NCBI RefSeq assembly: GCF_042650605.1
Contig: NZ_JBHSBN010000006.1
Location: 1 to 64,000 of the forward strand
Reading direction: 5' to 3'
DNA: 64,000 bases
Source of the DNA: Micromonospora_J zhanjiangensis
GTDB lineage: Bacteria > Actinomycetota > Actinomycetes > Mycobacteriales > Micromonosporaceae
Positions within the stretch are counted from its first letter, which is position 1, and the number at the start of each line of letters is the position of its first letter. Positions 15,607 to 24,377 of the stretch are shown here, in pieces. A model generated the notes under the pieces. The model was not told the DNA's origin and made no database searches. It was given only the letters and a program-made list of their open reading frames with translations. The position numbers were made by a program, and so were the translations under genes.

Positions 15607-17832
15607 TCAGGCGCCGGTGGCGGCGGCCTCCGGTTCGGTCCGGTCCTCCGGCTTCACCGAGCGCAGCAGCACGGTGGCCACGTCCACCACCTCGACCTGG
15701 TCCGCGACGCCCTTGCCGGTAACCCCGTCGCCGATCATGGTGTAGCAGAACGGGCAGCCGACCGCGATGGTCTTCGCGCCGGTGGCGAGGGCCTCCTCCA
15801 CCCGCTCCACGTTGATCCGCTTGCCAATCTTCTCTTCCATCCACATCCGGGCGCCGCCGGCGCCGCAGCAGAACGACCGCTCGCTGTTGCGCGGCATCTC
15901 GGTGACCCCGCCGTCGGCTCCGGCCGCGGCGTCGCCCTGGACGGCCGCGCCGAGCACCTCGCGCGGCGGACTGAACACGCGGTTGTGCCGGCCCAGGTAG
16001 CACGGGTCGTGGTACGTCACGCCCCCGTCGACGGGCTGGACGGGCGTCAGCTTGCCGGTGGCGACCAGGTGGGCCAGCAACTGGGTGTGGTGCACCACCT
16101 CGAACTCGCCGCCGAGCTGGCCGTACTCGTTGCCGAGGGTGTTGAAGCAGTGCGGGCAGGTTGCGACGATCTTGCGCTTGGCCGGCTCGCGGTCGCCGAA
16201 CGCCTCGGTCAGCGTCTCGACGTTCTGCTGGGCGAGCATCTGGAAGACGAACTCGTTGCCGATCCGCCGGGCCGGGTCACCGGTGCAGGTCTCGCCCTCG
16301 CCGAGGATGGCGAAGTCGACCCCGGCCTCGTGCAGCAGGGTGGCCACCGCGCGGGTGGTCTTCTTGGCCCGGTCCTCGAACGCGCCGGCGCAGCCGACCC
16401 AGAAGAGGTACTCGAAGTCGTCGACCTCGCCGACCCGGGGCACCTCGAAGTCCAGGCCCTTGGTCCAGTCCTCCCGGGTGTTCTGCGGAGCGCCCCACGG
16501 GTTGCCCTTGTTCTCCAGGTTGCGCAGCATCACGCCGGCCTCGGACGGGAAGCTCGACTCGATCAGCACCTGGTAGCGCCGCATGTCGACGATGTGGTCG
16601 ACGTGCTCGATGTCCACCGGGCACTGCTCGACACAGGCGCCGCAGGTGGTGCAGGACCAGAGCACGTCCGGGTCGATCACCCCGCCGTCCTCGGCGCCGC
16701 CGATCAGCGGCCGGTCCGCCTCGGCCAGGGCCAGCACGTCCAGGTGGGCCAACTGCGCGGCGGTGGCCTTCTCCTCCCCGGTCAGGTCCTTGCCCCCGCC
16801 GGCCAGCAGGTACGGCGCCTTGGCGTACGCGTGGTCACGCAGGCTGAGCACCAGCAGCTTGGGCGACAACGGCTTGCCGGTGTTCCACGCCGGGCACTGC
16901 GACTGGCACCGGCCGCACTCGGTGCAGGTGCTGAAGTCGAGCAGGCCCTTCCAGGTGAACTGCTCGACCTGGGCGACCCCGAACTGGTCTTTCTCCGGGT
17001 CGGCCTCCTCGAAGTCCAGCGGCTTGCCGGCGCTCATCATCGGCCGCAGCGCGCCGAGCCCGGAGGCGGTCTTCGGCCGCGCCGTCGGGTTGCGCTTGAA
17101 GAAGATGTTGGGGAAGGCGAGGAACCGGTGCCAGGCGACGCCCATGGTCACGTTCAGCGAGATCACGATCAACCAGGTCATCGAAATGATGATCTTGATC
17201 ATGGCGGTGACGCTGGCGCCGGCGTCCCAGTCCGGCAGTACCGCGCCGACGGCGTGGCTGACCGGGGTGGCCCAGAACGGGAACTCGAAGTGGTCGGTGG
17301 CGACCTTGAAGCCGCGGATGACGAAACCGCAGACCAGGACCAGGAGCACGATCCACTCGACGAAGTAGCCCTGCCACATGGTCGAACCGGTGAACCGGGA
17401 CCGGTTCTCGGGCCGGGCCGGCCGGTTCGCCAGCCGAATGGCCATCAGGACCAGGATGCCGATCAGACCGAGCACGCCGATGATCTCGGTGGTCAGGCCG
17501 TAGACCACCCAACCACCGATCAACGGCAGGCCGCCGGTGGGCGTGACCACCTCGAAGTAGGCCTCCAGCACCAGCAGCGACAGCACGATGAAGCCGACCA
17601 TCACGGTCCAGTGCGCCGCGCCCACCACGCTCCAGCGCAGCATCCGGGTGTGCCCGAGGGTCTCGACCAGCATGGTGCGGGTCCGGGCGCCCTTGTCGGC
17701 GAAGCGCTCCGGGTCGGGCTGACCGAGGCGGATCACCGCCGTCATCCGCCGCACCGCGCGGACGGCCAGCCACACCGCCACGGCGGTGATGGCGGCCGCG
17801 ACGACCGTCGTGACGATCTGGACGCTACCCAT
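15607..17832 (-). CDS. Membrane-anchored Fe-S oxidoreductase (heterodisulfide reductase-like)
   Basis: A 741-residue protein. The N-terminal 250 residues contain about six helices resembling a nitrate-reductase gamma/HdrE-type cytochrome b membrane domain. Next come two 4Fe-4S cluster motifs, CTECGRCQSQCP and CTTCGACVEQCP. The C-terminal half has two CCG-type cysteine domains (VGCAG...CTGD, ATCPHCFNTLGNEY, YHDPCYLGRHN, FCCGAGGARMW, GCPFCYTM). This is the layout of the conserved actinobacterial protein represented by Rv0338c, thought to move electrons between the quinone pool and a cytosolic thiol or electron carrier; the partner is unknown. ATG after GGGAGGCC. A 16-base palindrome lies 87 bases upstream. 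Confidence 0.92.
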   Translation of the reverse strand: MGSVQIVTTVVAAAITAVAVWLAVRAVRRMTAVIRLGQPDPERFADKGARTRTMLVETLGHTRMLRWSVVGAAHWTVMVGFIVLSLLVLEAYFEVVTPTGGLPLIGGWVVYGLTTEIIGVLGLIGILVLMAIRLANRPARPENRSRFTGSTMWQGYFVEWIVLLVLVCGFVIRGFKVATDHFEFPFWATPVSHAVGAVLPDWDAGASVTAMIKIIISMTWLIVISLNVTMGVAWHRFLAFPNIFFKRNPTARPKTASGLGALRPMMSAGKPLDFEEADPEKDQFGVAQVEQFTWKGLLDFSTCTECGRCQSQCPAWNTGKPLSPKLLVLSLRDHAYAKAPYLLAGGGKDLTGEEKATAAQLAHLDVLALAEADRPLIGGAEDGGVIDPDVLWSCTTCGACVEQCPVDIEHVDHIVDMRRYQVLIESSFPSEAGVMLRNLENKGNPWGAPQNTREDWTKGLDFEVPRVGEVDDFEYLFWVGCAGAFEDRAKKTTRAVATLLHEAGVDFAILGEGETCTGDPARRIGNEFVFQMLAQQNVETLTEAFGDREPAKRKIVATCPHCFNTLGNEYGQLGGEFEVVHHTQLLAHLVATGKLTPVQPVDGGVTYHDPCYLGRHNRVFSPPREVLGAAVQGDAAAGADGGVTEMPRNSERSFCCGAGGARMWMEEKIGKRINVERVEEALATGAKTIAVGCPFCYTMIGDGVTGKGVADQVEVVDVATVLLRSVKPEDRTEPEAAATGA

Positions 17833-17918
17833 GCGTTGGCCTCCCGGTCTGCTGCGCGGCGAGCGGCTGCGACACCGCGCACGCGTGCGCGGTCACCGGG
17901 TGCAGCCTACGCGCAAAA

Positions 17919-17934
17919 GTTACCCGTGGGTAAC
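17919..17934. promoter_or_regulatory. Palindrome GTTACCCGTGGGTAAC, candidate operator
   Basis: A perfect 7-bp inverted repeat around GT, 87 bases upstream of the Fe-S oxidoreductase start. It has the size and symmetry of a TetR- or GntR-type operator. No local regulator gene is adjacent, so the binding protein would act in trans. Confidence 0.5.
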
Positions 17935-18011
17935 GTGAGGAAACTCGCAGCCGGCCGTACGCCGCCCTCCGGACACCTTAAGGCGCCGGTCAGGCGGCGA
18001 TTTGGCGAGGG

Positions 18012-18278
18012 TCAGCGCCAGCGCGAGAGCAGGATCAGCGAGGCGACCATCGAGCCGAAGCCGACGGCCAGGTTCCAGTACTGCCAACTCGCCACCGGGT
18101 ACGCGGTCCCGGACAGGTAGTACACCACCAGCCAGGCGATACCGAAGACGATCAACGTGACCGCGGTGATCGGCAGCCAGATCGGGCTAGGCTTGCCCCG
18201 CGTCGCCGCATCCGTCGTCGGACGGACGTCGGACGGCGGGGTGTACACCTTCTTCTTTCGGACCTGTGACTTGGGCAC
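18012..18278 (-). CDS. crgA: Cell division protein CrgA
   Basis: An 88-residue protein starting at a GTG with AGGAG eight bases upstream. The basic cytosolic head PKSQVRKKKVYTPPSD is the CrgA signature. Two transmembrane helices follow (SPIWLPITAVTLIVFGIAWLVVYYL and NLAVGFGSMVASLILLSRW). CrgA recruits or stabilises FtsZ, FtsQ, PBPs and CwsA at the septum in actinobacteria and coordinates growth with division. Length is normal for the family. Its position beside DUF881, sortase and the PknB locus is the conserved actinobacterial arrangement. The gene is divergent from the DUF881 gene, with about 200 bases between; a candidate CATTAT -10 lies near 18350. Confidence 0.95.
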   Translation of the reverse strand: MPKSQVRKKKVYTPPSDVRPTTDAATRGKPSPIWLPITAVTLIVFGIAWLVVYYLSGTAYPVASWQYWNLAVGFGSMVASLILLSRWR

Positions 18279-18482
18279 GACGCTCTCCTGGAGGGGGTGA
18301 CGACCTCGACCGGCCTGACAACCGGGCGCGGGGGCGACGGTCCATGGCCAATAATGTTCGGAAGCTAGCGTAGTCGGCGCGGACGATTCAGGCCACGAAC
18401 GGGGCGGACCGGGTGGTCCGGCGGGTCGGATCAGGCACTCGCGATCGACTGGGCGTACGGGGCGGATCGAGCCGACAATGGC

Positions 18483-19334
18483 ATGGTCGAGCCGACGATC
18501 GAAGGGAAAGCCGCGGTGGAATACACCTCCGGTGCCGCCTCCTGGCAGAAGGCCCTCCGCCGGGCCGGAGCGGCCCTGCTGCCCCGGCGCCTGGGGCAGC
18601 GGCGGCCGGGCTGGTCCGCGGGTGTGCCGCTGATCGCCCTGGCCGCCGGCGTGCTGTTCACCACCACCGCCACCACCGCCAACGGCACGGCCCTGCGGGA
18701 CGACCGGCGGCCCCAGCTCACCCAGCTCATCACGGACCGGCGCGACCAGTTGGCCGCCAGCGAGGAGCAGGCGGCCGCCCTGCGCAAGCAGGTCGAGGAC
18801 CAGACCGAGGCGCTGGCCGGCTCGGACGGACCGATCGCCGCCCAACGGGCCCGGGCCAACGGCTTCCGGCAGGCCGCCGGCTTCACCAAGCTGGCCGGCC
18901 GGGGACTCACTGTCGAACTCGACGACGCACCGCGCGCCGCCGACGGCAGCCTCCCGAAGGGCGCCAGCAACGACGACCTGGTCGTGCACCAGGGTGACGT
19001 CCAGGCCGTGGTCAACGCCCTCTGGGCCGGCGGCGCCGAGGCAATGTCGATCATGAATGTTCGGGTCCTCAGCACCAGCGCGGTACGCTGCGTGGGTAAC
19101 ACGTTGCTGTTACACGGACGCGTCTACTCACCACCGTTCAAGATCATCGCAATCGGCGACCCCGCGGCGATGCAGCGGGCGCTCGCCTCCTCCGAAGGAG
19201 TCCGGTTGTTCCGGGACGCCGTTGACCATTTCCAGCTCGGCTACCACGAGTCGGTGGGCAACGTGACCGTTCCGGCCTTCGACGGCTCCAGCACACTCCG
19301 CTCGGCCAAGGTGCCAGGTGAGAACGGTGGCTGA
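18483..19334 (+). CDS. DUF881 family membrane-anchored protein
   Basis: A 283-residue protein: a cytosolic basic N-terminus, one membrane helix (VPLIALAAGVLFTTTATTA), a coiled coil (LITDRRDQLAASEEQAAALRKQVE) and the extracellular DUF881 domain with GLTVELDDAPR, DLVVHQGDVQAVVNALWAGGAEAMSI and the late Cys-containing VRCVGNTLLLHG. The family is universal near crgA and pknB in actinobacteria, and its function is unknown. A GTG at 18516 is an alternative start with GAAGGG upstream. The 3' end overlaps the start of the sortase gene, so the two are translationally coupled. Confidence 0.88.
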   Translation: MVEPTIEGKAAVEYTSGAASWQKALRRAGAALLPRRLGQRRPGWSAGVPLIALAAGVLFTTTATTANGTALRDDRRPQLTQLITDRRDQLAASEEQAAALRKQVEDQTEALAGSDGPIAAQRARANGFRQAAGFTKLAGRGLTVELDDAPRAADGSLPKGASNDDLVVHQGDVQAVVNALWAGGAEAMSIMNVRVLSTSAVRCVGNTLLLHGRVYSPPFKIIAIGDPAAMQRALASSEGVRLFRDAVDHFQLGYHESVGNVTVPAFDGSSTLRSAKVPGENGG

Positions 19335-21564
19335 CGGGCCGACCGAGGGCCGCAACGGTCGGCACCGGGCAATCGATCCCGATGATCGGACCGCGGTGAT
19401 CCCACGGGTGACCGACGGGCCGCCGCCGACCGGGAGCCGCGAGCGGGACGCACCGACCGATCCGACAGCGGGTCCGTTCGTCCACCCGGTCCGCGGTCCG
19501 GGAGCGCCGGGCGGTCCGGTGACACCCCCCACCGGCCCGGCGTCGGCGGCCGGCGGGTGGACGTCCGCCGGCAGCCCCGGTCGGTCGACCGGCACCGGTA
19601 CGCCATCCGGCGCCGGTACGCCATCCGGCGCCGGTACGCCATCCGGCGCCGGTTCCGGCCCGACGACGGCCGGCACCGGCGTACCAGCTACCGGTTCGGG
19701 CCGGACGGGACGGGAGTCAGCGCCACCACCGTGGCCCGGCCGACCGGTCGGCGGTCCGGTCGAGGCGGCGGCCCACGGACCGATGCCCACGTCCGGGTCG
19801 GGCGATCGACCGGACAGGTCACGGTCGCGGCCCGCGCCGACGTGGAATCCGTGGCCGGGACAGGCCGGCCCCCCGCAGGCCGGCCCCGCGTCGCCGGCAA
19901 CCGGAACGCCCGCCTCGGCCAGCGGACAGTCGAGCGGCGGGCAACCCGGCAGTGGCCTACCGGGCGGCGGGACGGCCTGGCTCGACCTCGGCCCTGTCAC
20001 CGGCACGCCGCGATCCGCCCCTCGTCCGACCGACGGGACAGCAGCGAACCCCGGCCCTCGACCGACCGACGGGACGACACCCGCTCCTCGGCCGGCCGGC
20101 GGTTCATGGGCCACCCGGCCCGCCGTCGAAACGGCAGCATCCACGCCGCAGGCGGCCGGCGCCACAGCCTGGCCGGCCGTACGGCCCACTGCCGGGATGC
20201 CAGGAGCACAGCCTGCCGGGGCACAGGGGGCACAACCTGCCGGAGTCCCGTCCCGGTCGAACCCGGCTCCGTCCGGACCGGCCTCGTGGCCGTCGACGTC
20301 GCCGGCGCCGGTGTGGACAACCGGGGCTCTGTCCACACCGGCCGGGCCTGCGCCGACCGGTGCGACGTCGGTCCGGCCGACTTCGTCGACACCGGTCCGG
20401 CCAACCCCGTCGGCACCAACCCCGACACCGACTCCGGCGTCCGGAACCAGCCGGGCGGTCGAGGCGCCCACCTCCATCATTCCGGTGGTCCGGGTCGACA
20501 CCGCCAGGTCCACCGCCTCCGACGCCACCGCGATCATCCCGGCCCTACCGGCGGTACACCGCTCGGACGACGGCCAGCCGACCACGGTGATTCCGGCCGT
20601 ACCCGCGGCGACGCCGAACCGGACCGAGTCGAATCGGGCCGGCGCGAGCCGGGCGGAGCCGAGCCGGGCGGTCGCGCCGGGCGGGACGACGGACAAGGTC
20701 GTCGGGCACGCGCACAACACGACGATGCTGCCGGTCGTCCGCCGGAACGGGTCGACCGGCGGCGACCCGGCGGATCCGGGCGGCGCGGCGGACGAACAGG
20801 CCCGTCCCCGACGCGGCGAGCGGGTGGTGAAGCTCCGCCCGGAACAGACCGGCGAGGGTTACAAGAGCGTCTACTCCGAGTTGACCCGGCCTTCGCTGGC
20901 GTCCCGGCTGCGCGCCGGCCTGCGGCTCACCGGCGAGGTGCTGATCACCTTCGGGGTGGTGGTGCTGCTGTTCGCCGGCTACGAGGTGTGGGGCAAGTCG
21001 GCCATCGTCGGCGCCCACCAGGACGACCTGCACAACGAGTTGGCCCAGGAGTGGCAGCCCGATCCGACCGTGGGACCGAGCCAGGCGCCGGCCGGGCCGG
21101 TCAAACCGGTCGCCGGCAAGCCGATGGCCGGGTTGTACATCCCCAAGCTGGGCAAGAGTTGGGTGGTGGTCGAGGGAGTCAGCCAGAAGGACATCCGGTA
21201 CGCCCCCGGCCACTACCCGAAGAGCGCGCTGCCCGGGAAGGTCGGCAACTTCTCCGTCGCGGGGCACCGGAACCAGGCGACCTTCTGGCGGCTGGACGAA
21301 CTCCACGAGGGCGACGTCATCATCGCCGAGTCCAAGACCGACTGGTACGTCTATCGGGTCTCGCAGACCCAGATCGTCAAGCCCACCCAGGTCGAGGTGG
21401 TGGCCCCGGTGCCCGGCAACCCCAAGGCCAAACCGACGAAGGCGATGCTGACCCTGACCACCTGCAACCCGAAGTTCGACAACTACCAGCGGTTGATCGT
21501 GCACGCGGAGCTCGTCCGGGACCAGCCCAAGTCGGCCGGCCGGCCGGCCGAGTTGGGGGGCTGA
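19318..21564 (+). CDS. Class E sortase with a very long disordered N-terminal region
   Basis: A 748-residue protein. Residues 1-500 are almost entirely Pro/Thr/Gly/Ala/Ser, with three perfect GTPSGA repeats, and are predicted to be disordered and cytosolic. A membrane helix (VLITFGVVVLLFAGYEVW) precedes the sortase domain: MAGLYIPKLGKSWVVVEGV, His650 (VAGHRN), Cys716 (LTTCNP) and Arg725 (YQRLIVHAEL), the full catalytic triad. Class E sortases attach LAXTG-type proteins to the wall. Typical class E enzymes are 200-300 residues, so the N-terminal extension is unusual. A GTG three codons downstream (19327) is an equally plausible start. The gene overlaps DUF881 by 17 bases and is followed by a small membrane protein and pabA. 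Confidence 0.88.
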   Translation: MRTVADGPTEGRNGRHRAIDPDDRTAVIPRVTDGPPPTGSRERDAPTDPTAGPFVHPVRGPGAPGGPVTPPTGPASAAGGWTSAGSPGRSTGTGTPSGAGTPSGAGTPSGAGSGPTTAGTGVPATGSGRTGRESAPPPWPGRPVGGPVEAAAHGPMPTSGSGDRPDRSRSRPAPTWNPWPGQAGPPQAGPASPATGTPASASGQSSGGQPGSGLPGGGTAWLDLGPVTGTPRSAPRPTDGTAANPGPRPTDGTTPAPRPAGGSWATRPAVETAASTPQAAGATAWPAVRPTAGMPGAQPAGAQGAQPAGVPSRSNPAPSGPASWPSTSPAPVWTTGALSTPAGPAPTGATSVRPTSSTPVRPTPSAPTPTPTPASGTSRAVEAPTSIIPVVRVDTARSTASDATAIIPALPAVHRSDDGQPTTVIPAVPAATPNRTESNRAGASRAEPSRAVAPGGTTDKVVGHAHNTTMLPVVRRNGSTGGDPADPGGAADEQARPRRGERVVKLRPEQTGEGYKSVYSELTRPSLASRLRAGLRLTGEVLITFGVVVLLFAGYEVWGKSAIVGAHQDDLHNELAQEWQPDPTVGPSQAPAGPVKPVAGKPMAGLYIPKLGKSWVVVEGVSQKDIRYAPGHYPKSALPGKVGNFSVAGHRNQATFWRLDELHEGDVIIAESKTDWYVYRVSQTQIVKPTQVEVVAPVPGNPKAKPTKAMLTLTTCNPKFDNYQRLIVHAELVRDQPKSAGRPAELGG
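19597..19650 (+). repeat. Three perfect tandem 18-bp repeats in sortase N-terminus
   Basis: Three identical in-frame copies of GGTACGCCATCCGGCGCC encode GTPSGA each. Perfect identity at the DNA level suggests recent expansion and a length-variable site. Confidence 0.85.
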
Positions 21565-21570
21565 CCGGCG

Positions 21571-21882
21571 ATGTACCGGTGGATCTGGCGCAAACTGCCG
21601 TTCGGGTTGCCCGGCAAGCTCGCCGGCTCGGTGCTGCTCACCCTGGCCACGATGGCGCTGCTGTGGTTCGTGGTCTTTCCCTGGGCGGAACCCCTGCTGC
21701 CCTTCGACGACGTGCAGGTGACCCAGGACGGCGGCGCGCCCGCCGACGACCCGGCCGACGTCGGACCGGCTCCCGCGCCGTCGAGTGGCCAGCCCGGGGA
21801 TGGTCACGACCTGCCCTACAACACCAGCACGAACAACCCGAACCCCTCGTCGCGGACCAGCGCGACGCCGACCCGGAGCTAG
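21571..21882 (+). CDS. Small single-pass membrane protein of sortase-pabA operon
   Basis: A 103-residue protein that begins 6 bases after the sortase stop. A basic N-terminus (MYRWIWRKLPF) precedes one membrane helix (LAGSVLLTLATMALLWFVVFPWAEPLLPF), then an outer Asp/Pro-rich tail ending in Asn/Ser/Thr repeats. No catalytic motif is visible. The position between sortase E and pabA is maintained in related actinobacteria as far as I know; the function is unknown. It could be an accessory of the sortase or of the neighbouring division proteins. The stop lies 5 bases before the pabA start, so it is co-transcribed. Confidence 0.75.
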   Translation: MYRWIWRKLPFGLPGKLAGSVLLTLATMALLWFVVFPWAEPLLPFDDVQVTQDGGAPADDPADVGPAPAPSSGQPGDGHDLPYNTSTNNPNPSSRTSATPTRS

Positions 21883-21887
21883 GCCAG

Positions 21888-22544
21888 GTGACCGTGCGCG
21901 TCCTCGTGATCGACAACTACGACTCGTTCGTCTTCAATCTGGTGCAGTATCTCGGCCAGCTCGGGGCGGAGTGCGTGGTGCGCCGCAACGACGAGATCGA
22001 CGTGGCCGAGGTCGGCCGGCTCGGTGCGGCCGGGGTGCTGCTCTCGCCCGGTCCCGGCACCCCGGAACGGGCCGGAATCTGTCTCGACGTGATCCGCCGG
22101 TACGGCGGTGAGCTGCCGCTGTTCGGGGTGTGCCTGGGGCACCAGGCGATCGGCGCGGCCTTCGGCGCCACCGTGGACCGGGCACCCGAGTTGCTGCACG
22201 GCAAGACCTCCCAGGTGCGGCACAAGTCGGCCGGCGTGCTGCGCGGGCTGCCCGACCCGTTTACCGCGACCCGTTACCACTCGCTGACCGTACGGCCGGA
22301 GACCCTGCCGGCGGAGATCGAGCCGACCGGTTGGACCGAGTCCGGGGTGCTGATGGCGCTCCGGCACCGGACCCTGCCGATCGAGGGGGTGCAGTTCCAC
22401 CCCGAGTCGGTGCTGACCGAGGGCGGTCACCTGATGCTGGCGAACTGGCTGGCCGACTGCGGGTTGCCGGAGGCGCTGGACCGGGCACCGGCCCTGGCCG
22501 CCGAGGTCGACGAGCGACGCCGCGCCGCCTTCGTCACGGTCTGA
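21888..22544 (+). CDS. pabA: Glutamine amidotransferase, aminodeoxychorismate/anthranilate synthase component II
   Basis: A 218-residue class I glutamine amidotransferase. It opens VTVRVLVIDNYDSFVFNLVQYLG, with the nucleophile in GVCLGHQAIG (Cys), the oxyanion SPGPGTPE block, the TSQVRHKS substrate loop and the catalytic His/Glu in GVQFHPESVLTE. It supplies ammonia to the chorismate-using partner for p-aminobenzoate (folate) or anthranilate (tryptophan). The location beside pknB, as in mycobacteria, favours the folate or dual-use form. The partner subunit is not in the window. The start GTG lies 9 nt after GGAG. A second GTG two codons later is possible. Confidence 0.93.
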   Translation: MTVRVLVIDNYDSFVFNLVQYLGQLGAECVVRRNDEIDVAEVGRLGAAGVLLSPGPGTPERAGICLDVIRRYGGELPLFGVCLGHQAIGAAFGATVDRAPELLHGKTSQVRHKSAGVLRGLPDPFTATRYHSLTVRPETLPAEIEPTGWTESGVLMALRHRTLPIEGVQFHPESVLTEGGHLMLANWLADCGLPEALDRAPALAAEVDERRRAAFVTV

Positions 22545-22545
22545 C

Positions 22546-22580
22546 CCGTACCCACCGGCGCCGGTGGCCGGTGGGTACGG
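22546..22580. terminator. Bidirectional hairpin between pabA and pknB
   Basis: CCGTACCCACCGGC pairs perfectly with GCCGGTGGGTACGG around a seven-base loop, starting one base after the pabA stop and ending just before the pknB stop. Confidence 0.85.
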
Positions 22581-22586
22581 TCGGTG

Positions 22587-24377
22587 TCAGGCCAGCGGAG
22601 ACCGGGTCGGGAACGGGAACCCGTTGCCGCCCCCGGTGCCGCCCGTCGGACTGCCGGTCGGCGACGGGGTGTTGTTGGCCGGTCCGCTGGGCTCGGTCGT
22701 CCTCGGGATGGTGACGGTGATGGTGACCGTGCTGTTCTTCGGCAGCGACTCGCCGGCGCCCGGGTTCTGGTCGCTCACCCGACCCGCGAGGCTCGGGTCG
22801 ACCTCGTCGCCCTCGACGGTCTTGACCTTGAATCCCGCGTCCTGCAACGCCTTCCGCGCGTCGTCCACCTTCTTGTTGACGACGTTGGGCACCTGACGCA
22901 CATTGTTGCGGGAGACCTTGACCGTGACCTCGCTGCCGGTCGGCACCTGGTTCCCGGAACTCGGGTTCACCTCGACGACCTGGTTGTCCTTCTTCTCGCT
23001 GTCCACCTCTTCGCGCTTGACGACCAAGTCCAGCGCCTTGAGCTGGTTGAGGACGGTGTTGTAGTCCTTGCCGACCAGGTCGGGCGGGATGGTCACCTGC
23101 TGCGGGCCACCGCAGATCGTGAGGTTGACCGTGGTCTGCCGCTCGACCCGCAGGCCCGGCTTCGGGTCCTGGTCGGTGACCGTGCCCTTGACGCAGTCGC
23201 CGCGGGTCGTCGCCCCGGCCACCGGCTTGAGTCCCTGCGCGGTCAACGTGGACACGGCTTCCGCCTGCGGCCGACCGACCGCGTTCGGGACGCTGACCTT
23301 GTTCTCGTTGCCCTTGGTCATCCACAGGCCGACGACCAACGCCACCACGGCCAGCACCCCGAGCGCGCTGAGCGCGGCGAGCACCCAGGCCGAGGACTTG
23401 CGCTTGCCGGCGTCACCGACCCGGGCCGGCATGGGTCGGGTCGCGGGTCCGCCGCCGCCCGGACCCATCGGCACCGACGCCCCCATCGCGACGGTCTCGC
23501 TCTCCCGCATCACGGGGGTGGCCATCACGGGTCGCCCGGCCGCGGCGCGCAGCAGGTCGGCCCGCATCTCACCCGCGCTCTGGTACCGGTTGAGCGGGTT
23601 CTTGGAGAGCGCCTTGAGCACGATCGCGTCGATCTGCGGGGTGACATCCGGGTTGATGTCGCTCGGCGCCGGCGGGTCCTCCCGGACGTGCTGGTAGGCC
23701 ACGCTGACCGGGCTGTCGCCGACGAACGGCGGGTGCCCGCAGACCAGCTCGAACAGCACGCAACCGGCGGCGTAGACGTCGGACCGGGCGTCCACCGCCT
23801 CACCGCGGGCCTGCTCCGGGGAGAGATACTGTGCGGTGCCGATCACCGCGCTGGTCTGCGTCATCGTGGTGGCGCCGCTGGCCAGCGCCCGGGCGATGCC
23901 GAAGTCCATCACCTTGACCTGACCGTTGAGGGTCAGCATCACGTTGCCGGGTTTGATGTCGCGGTGGATGATCCCGTGCCGGTGGCTGAACTCCAGCGCC
24001 GCGCACATGTCGGCGGTGATCTCCATGGCCCGACGGGGCATCAGTCGCCCCTCGGCGGCCAGCACCTCCTTCAGGGTGCGCCCGTTCACGAACTCCATCA
24101 CGATGAACGGCAGCGTCTCGCCGGTGGGCCCGATCTCCTCGCCGGTGTCGTAGACGGCGACGATGGCCGGGTGGTTGAGCGAGGCGGCGTTCTGCGCCTC
24201 GCGCCGGAACCGCATCTGGAAGGTGGCGTCCCGGGCCAGGTCGGCCCGCAGCATCTTGATCGCGACATCGCGGCCGAGCCGGAGGTCACGCCCGCGATGC
24301 ACCTCGGCCATGCCGCCGTAGCCGAGCAGCTCGCCGACCTGGTATCTGCCACCCAGCAGACGGGCCTGCGCCGTCAT
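22587..24377 (-). CDS. pknB: Serine/threonine protein kinase PknB with three PASTA domains
   Basis: A 596-residue transmembrane kinase. Cytosolic kinase domain: glycine loop GELLGYGGMAEV, Lys41 (VAIK), catalytic Asp140 (HRDIKPGN), DFG at 158-160 and an activation loop with GATTMTQTSAVIGTAQYLSPEQ carrying the double-Thr site of PknB. A membrane helix lies near residues 340-365, followed by three extracellular PASTA modules (VSVPNAVGRP, VTIPPDLVGKD, RQVPNVVNKK) and a Ser/Thr/Pro/Gly tail. Mycobacterial PknB has four PASTA modules, so this one is shorter. PASTA domains sense muropeptides or lipid II and the kinase phosphorylates division and wall enzymes. It is the last gene of the seven-gene operon and overlaps pknA by 4 bases. 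Confidence 0.97.
   Translation of the reverse strand: MTAQARLLGGRYQVGELLGYGGMAEVHRGRDLRLGRDVAIKMLRADLARDATFQMRFRREAQNAASLNHPAIVAVYDTGEEIGPTGETLPFIVMEFVNGRTLKEVLAAEGRLMPRRAMEITADMCAALEFSHRHGIIHRDIKPGNVMLTLNGQVKVMDFGIARALASGATTMTQTSAVIGTAQYLSPEQARGEAVDARSDVYAAGCVLFELVCGHPPFVGDSPVSVAYQHVREDPPAPSDINPDVTPQIDAIVLKALSKNPLNRYQSAGEMRADLLRAAAGRPVMATPVMRESETVAMGASVPMGPGGGGPATRPMPARVGDAGKRKSSAWVLAALSALGVLAVVALVVGLWMTKGNENKVSVPNAVGRPQAEAVSTLTAQGLKPVAGATTRGDCVKGTVTDQDPKPGLRVERQTTVNLTICGGPQQVTIPPDLVGKDYNTVLNQLKALDLVVKREEVDSEKKDNQVVEVNPSSGNQVPTGSEVTVKVSRNNVRQVPNVVNKKVDDARKALQDAGFKVKTVEGDEVDPSLAGRVSDQNPGAGESLPKNSTVTITVTIPRTTEPSGPANNTPSPTGSPTGGTGGGNGFPFPTRSPLA

Noticed and set aside
19557..22544. Very long open frame (995 codons) running through the sortase region into pabA
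   Set aside because: It reaches the genuine pabA start in frame, but upstream it is Arg/Gly/Pro-rich and antagonistic to the sortase frame, which has the catalytic motifs. Only the 3' part (pabA) is real.
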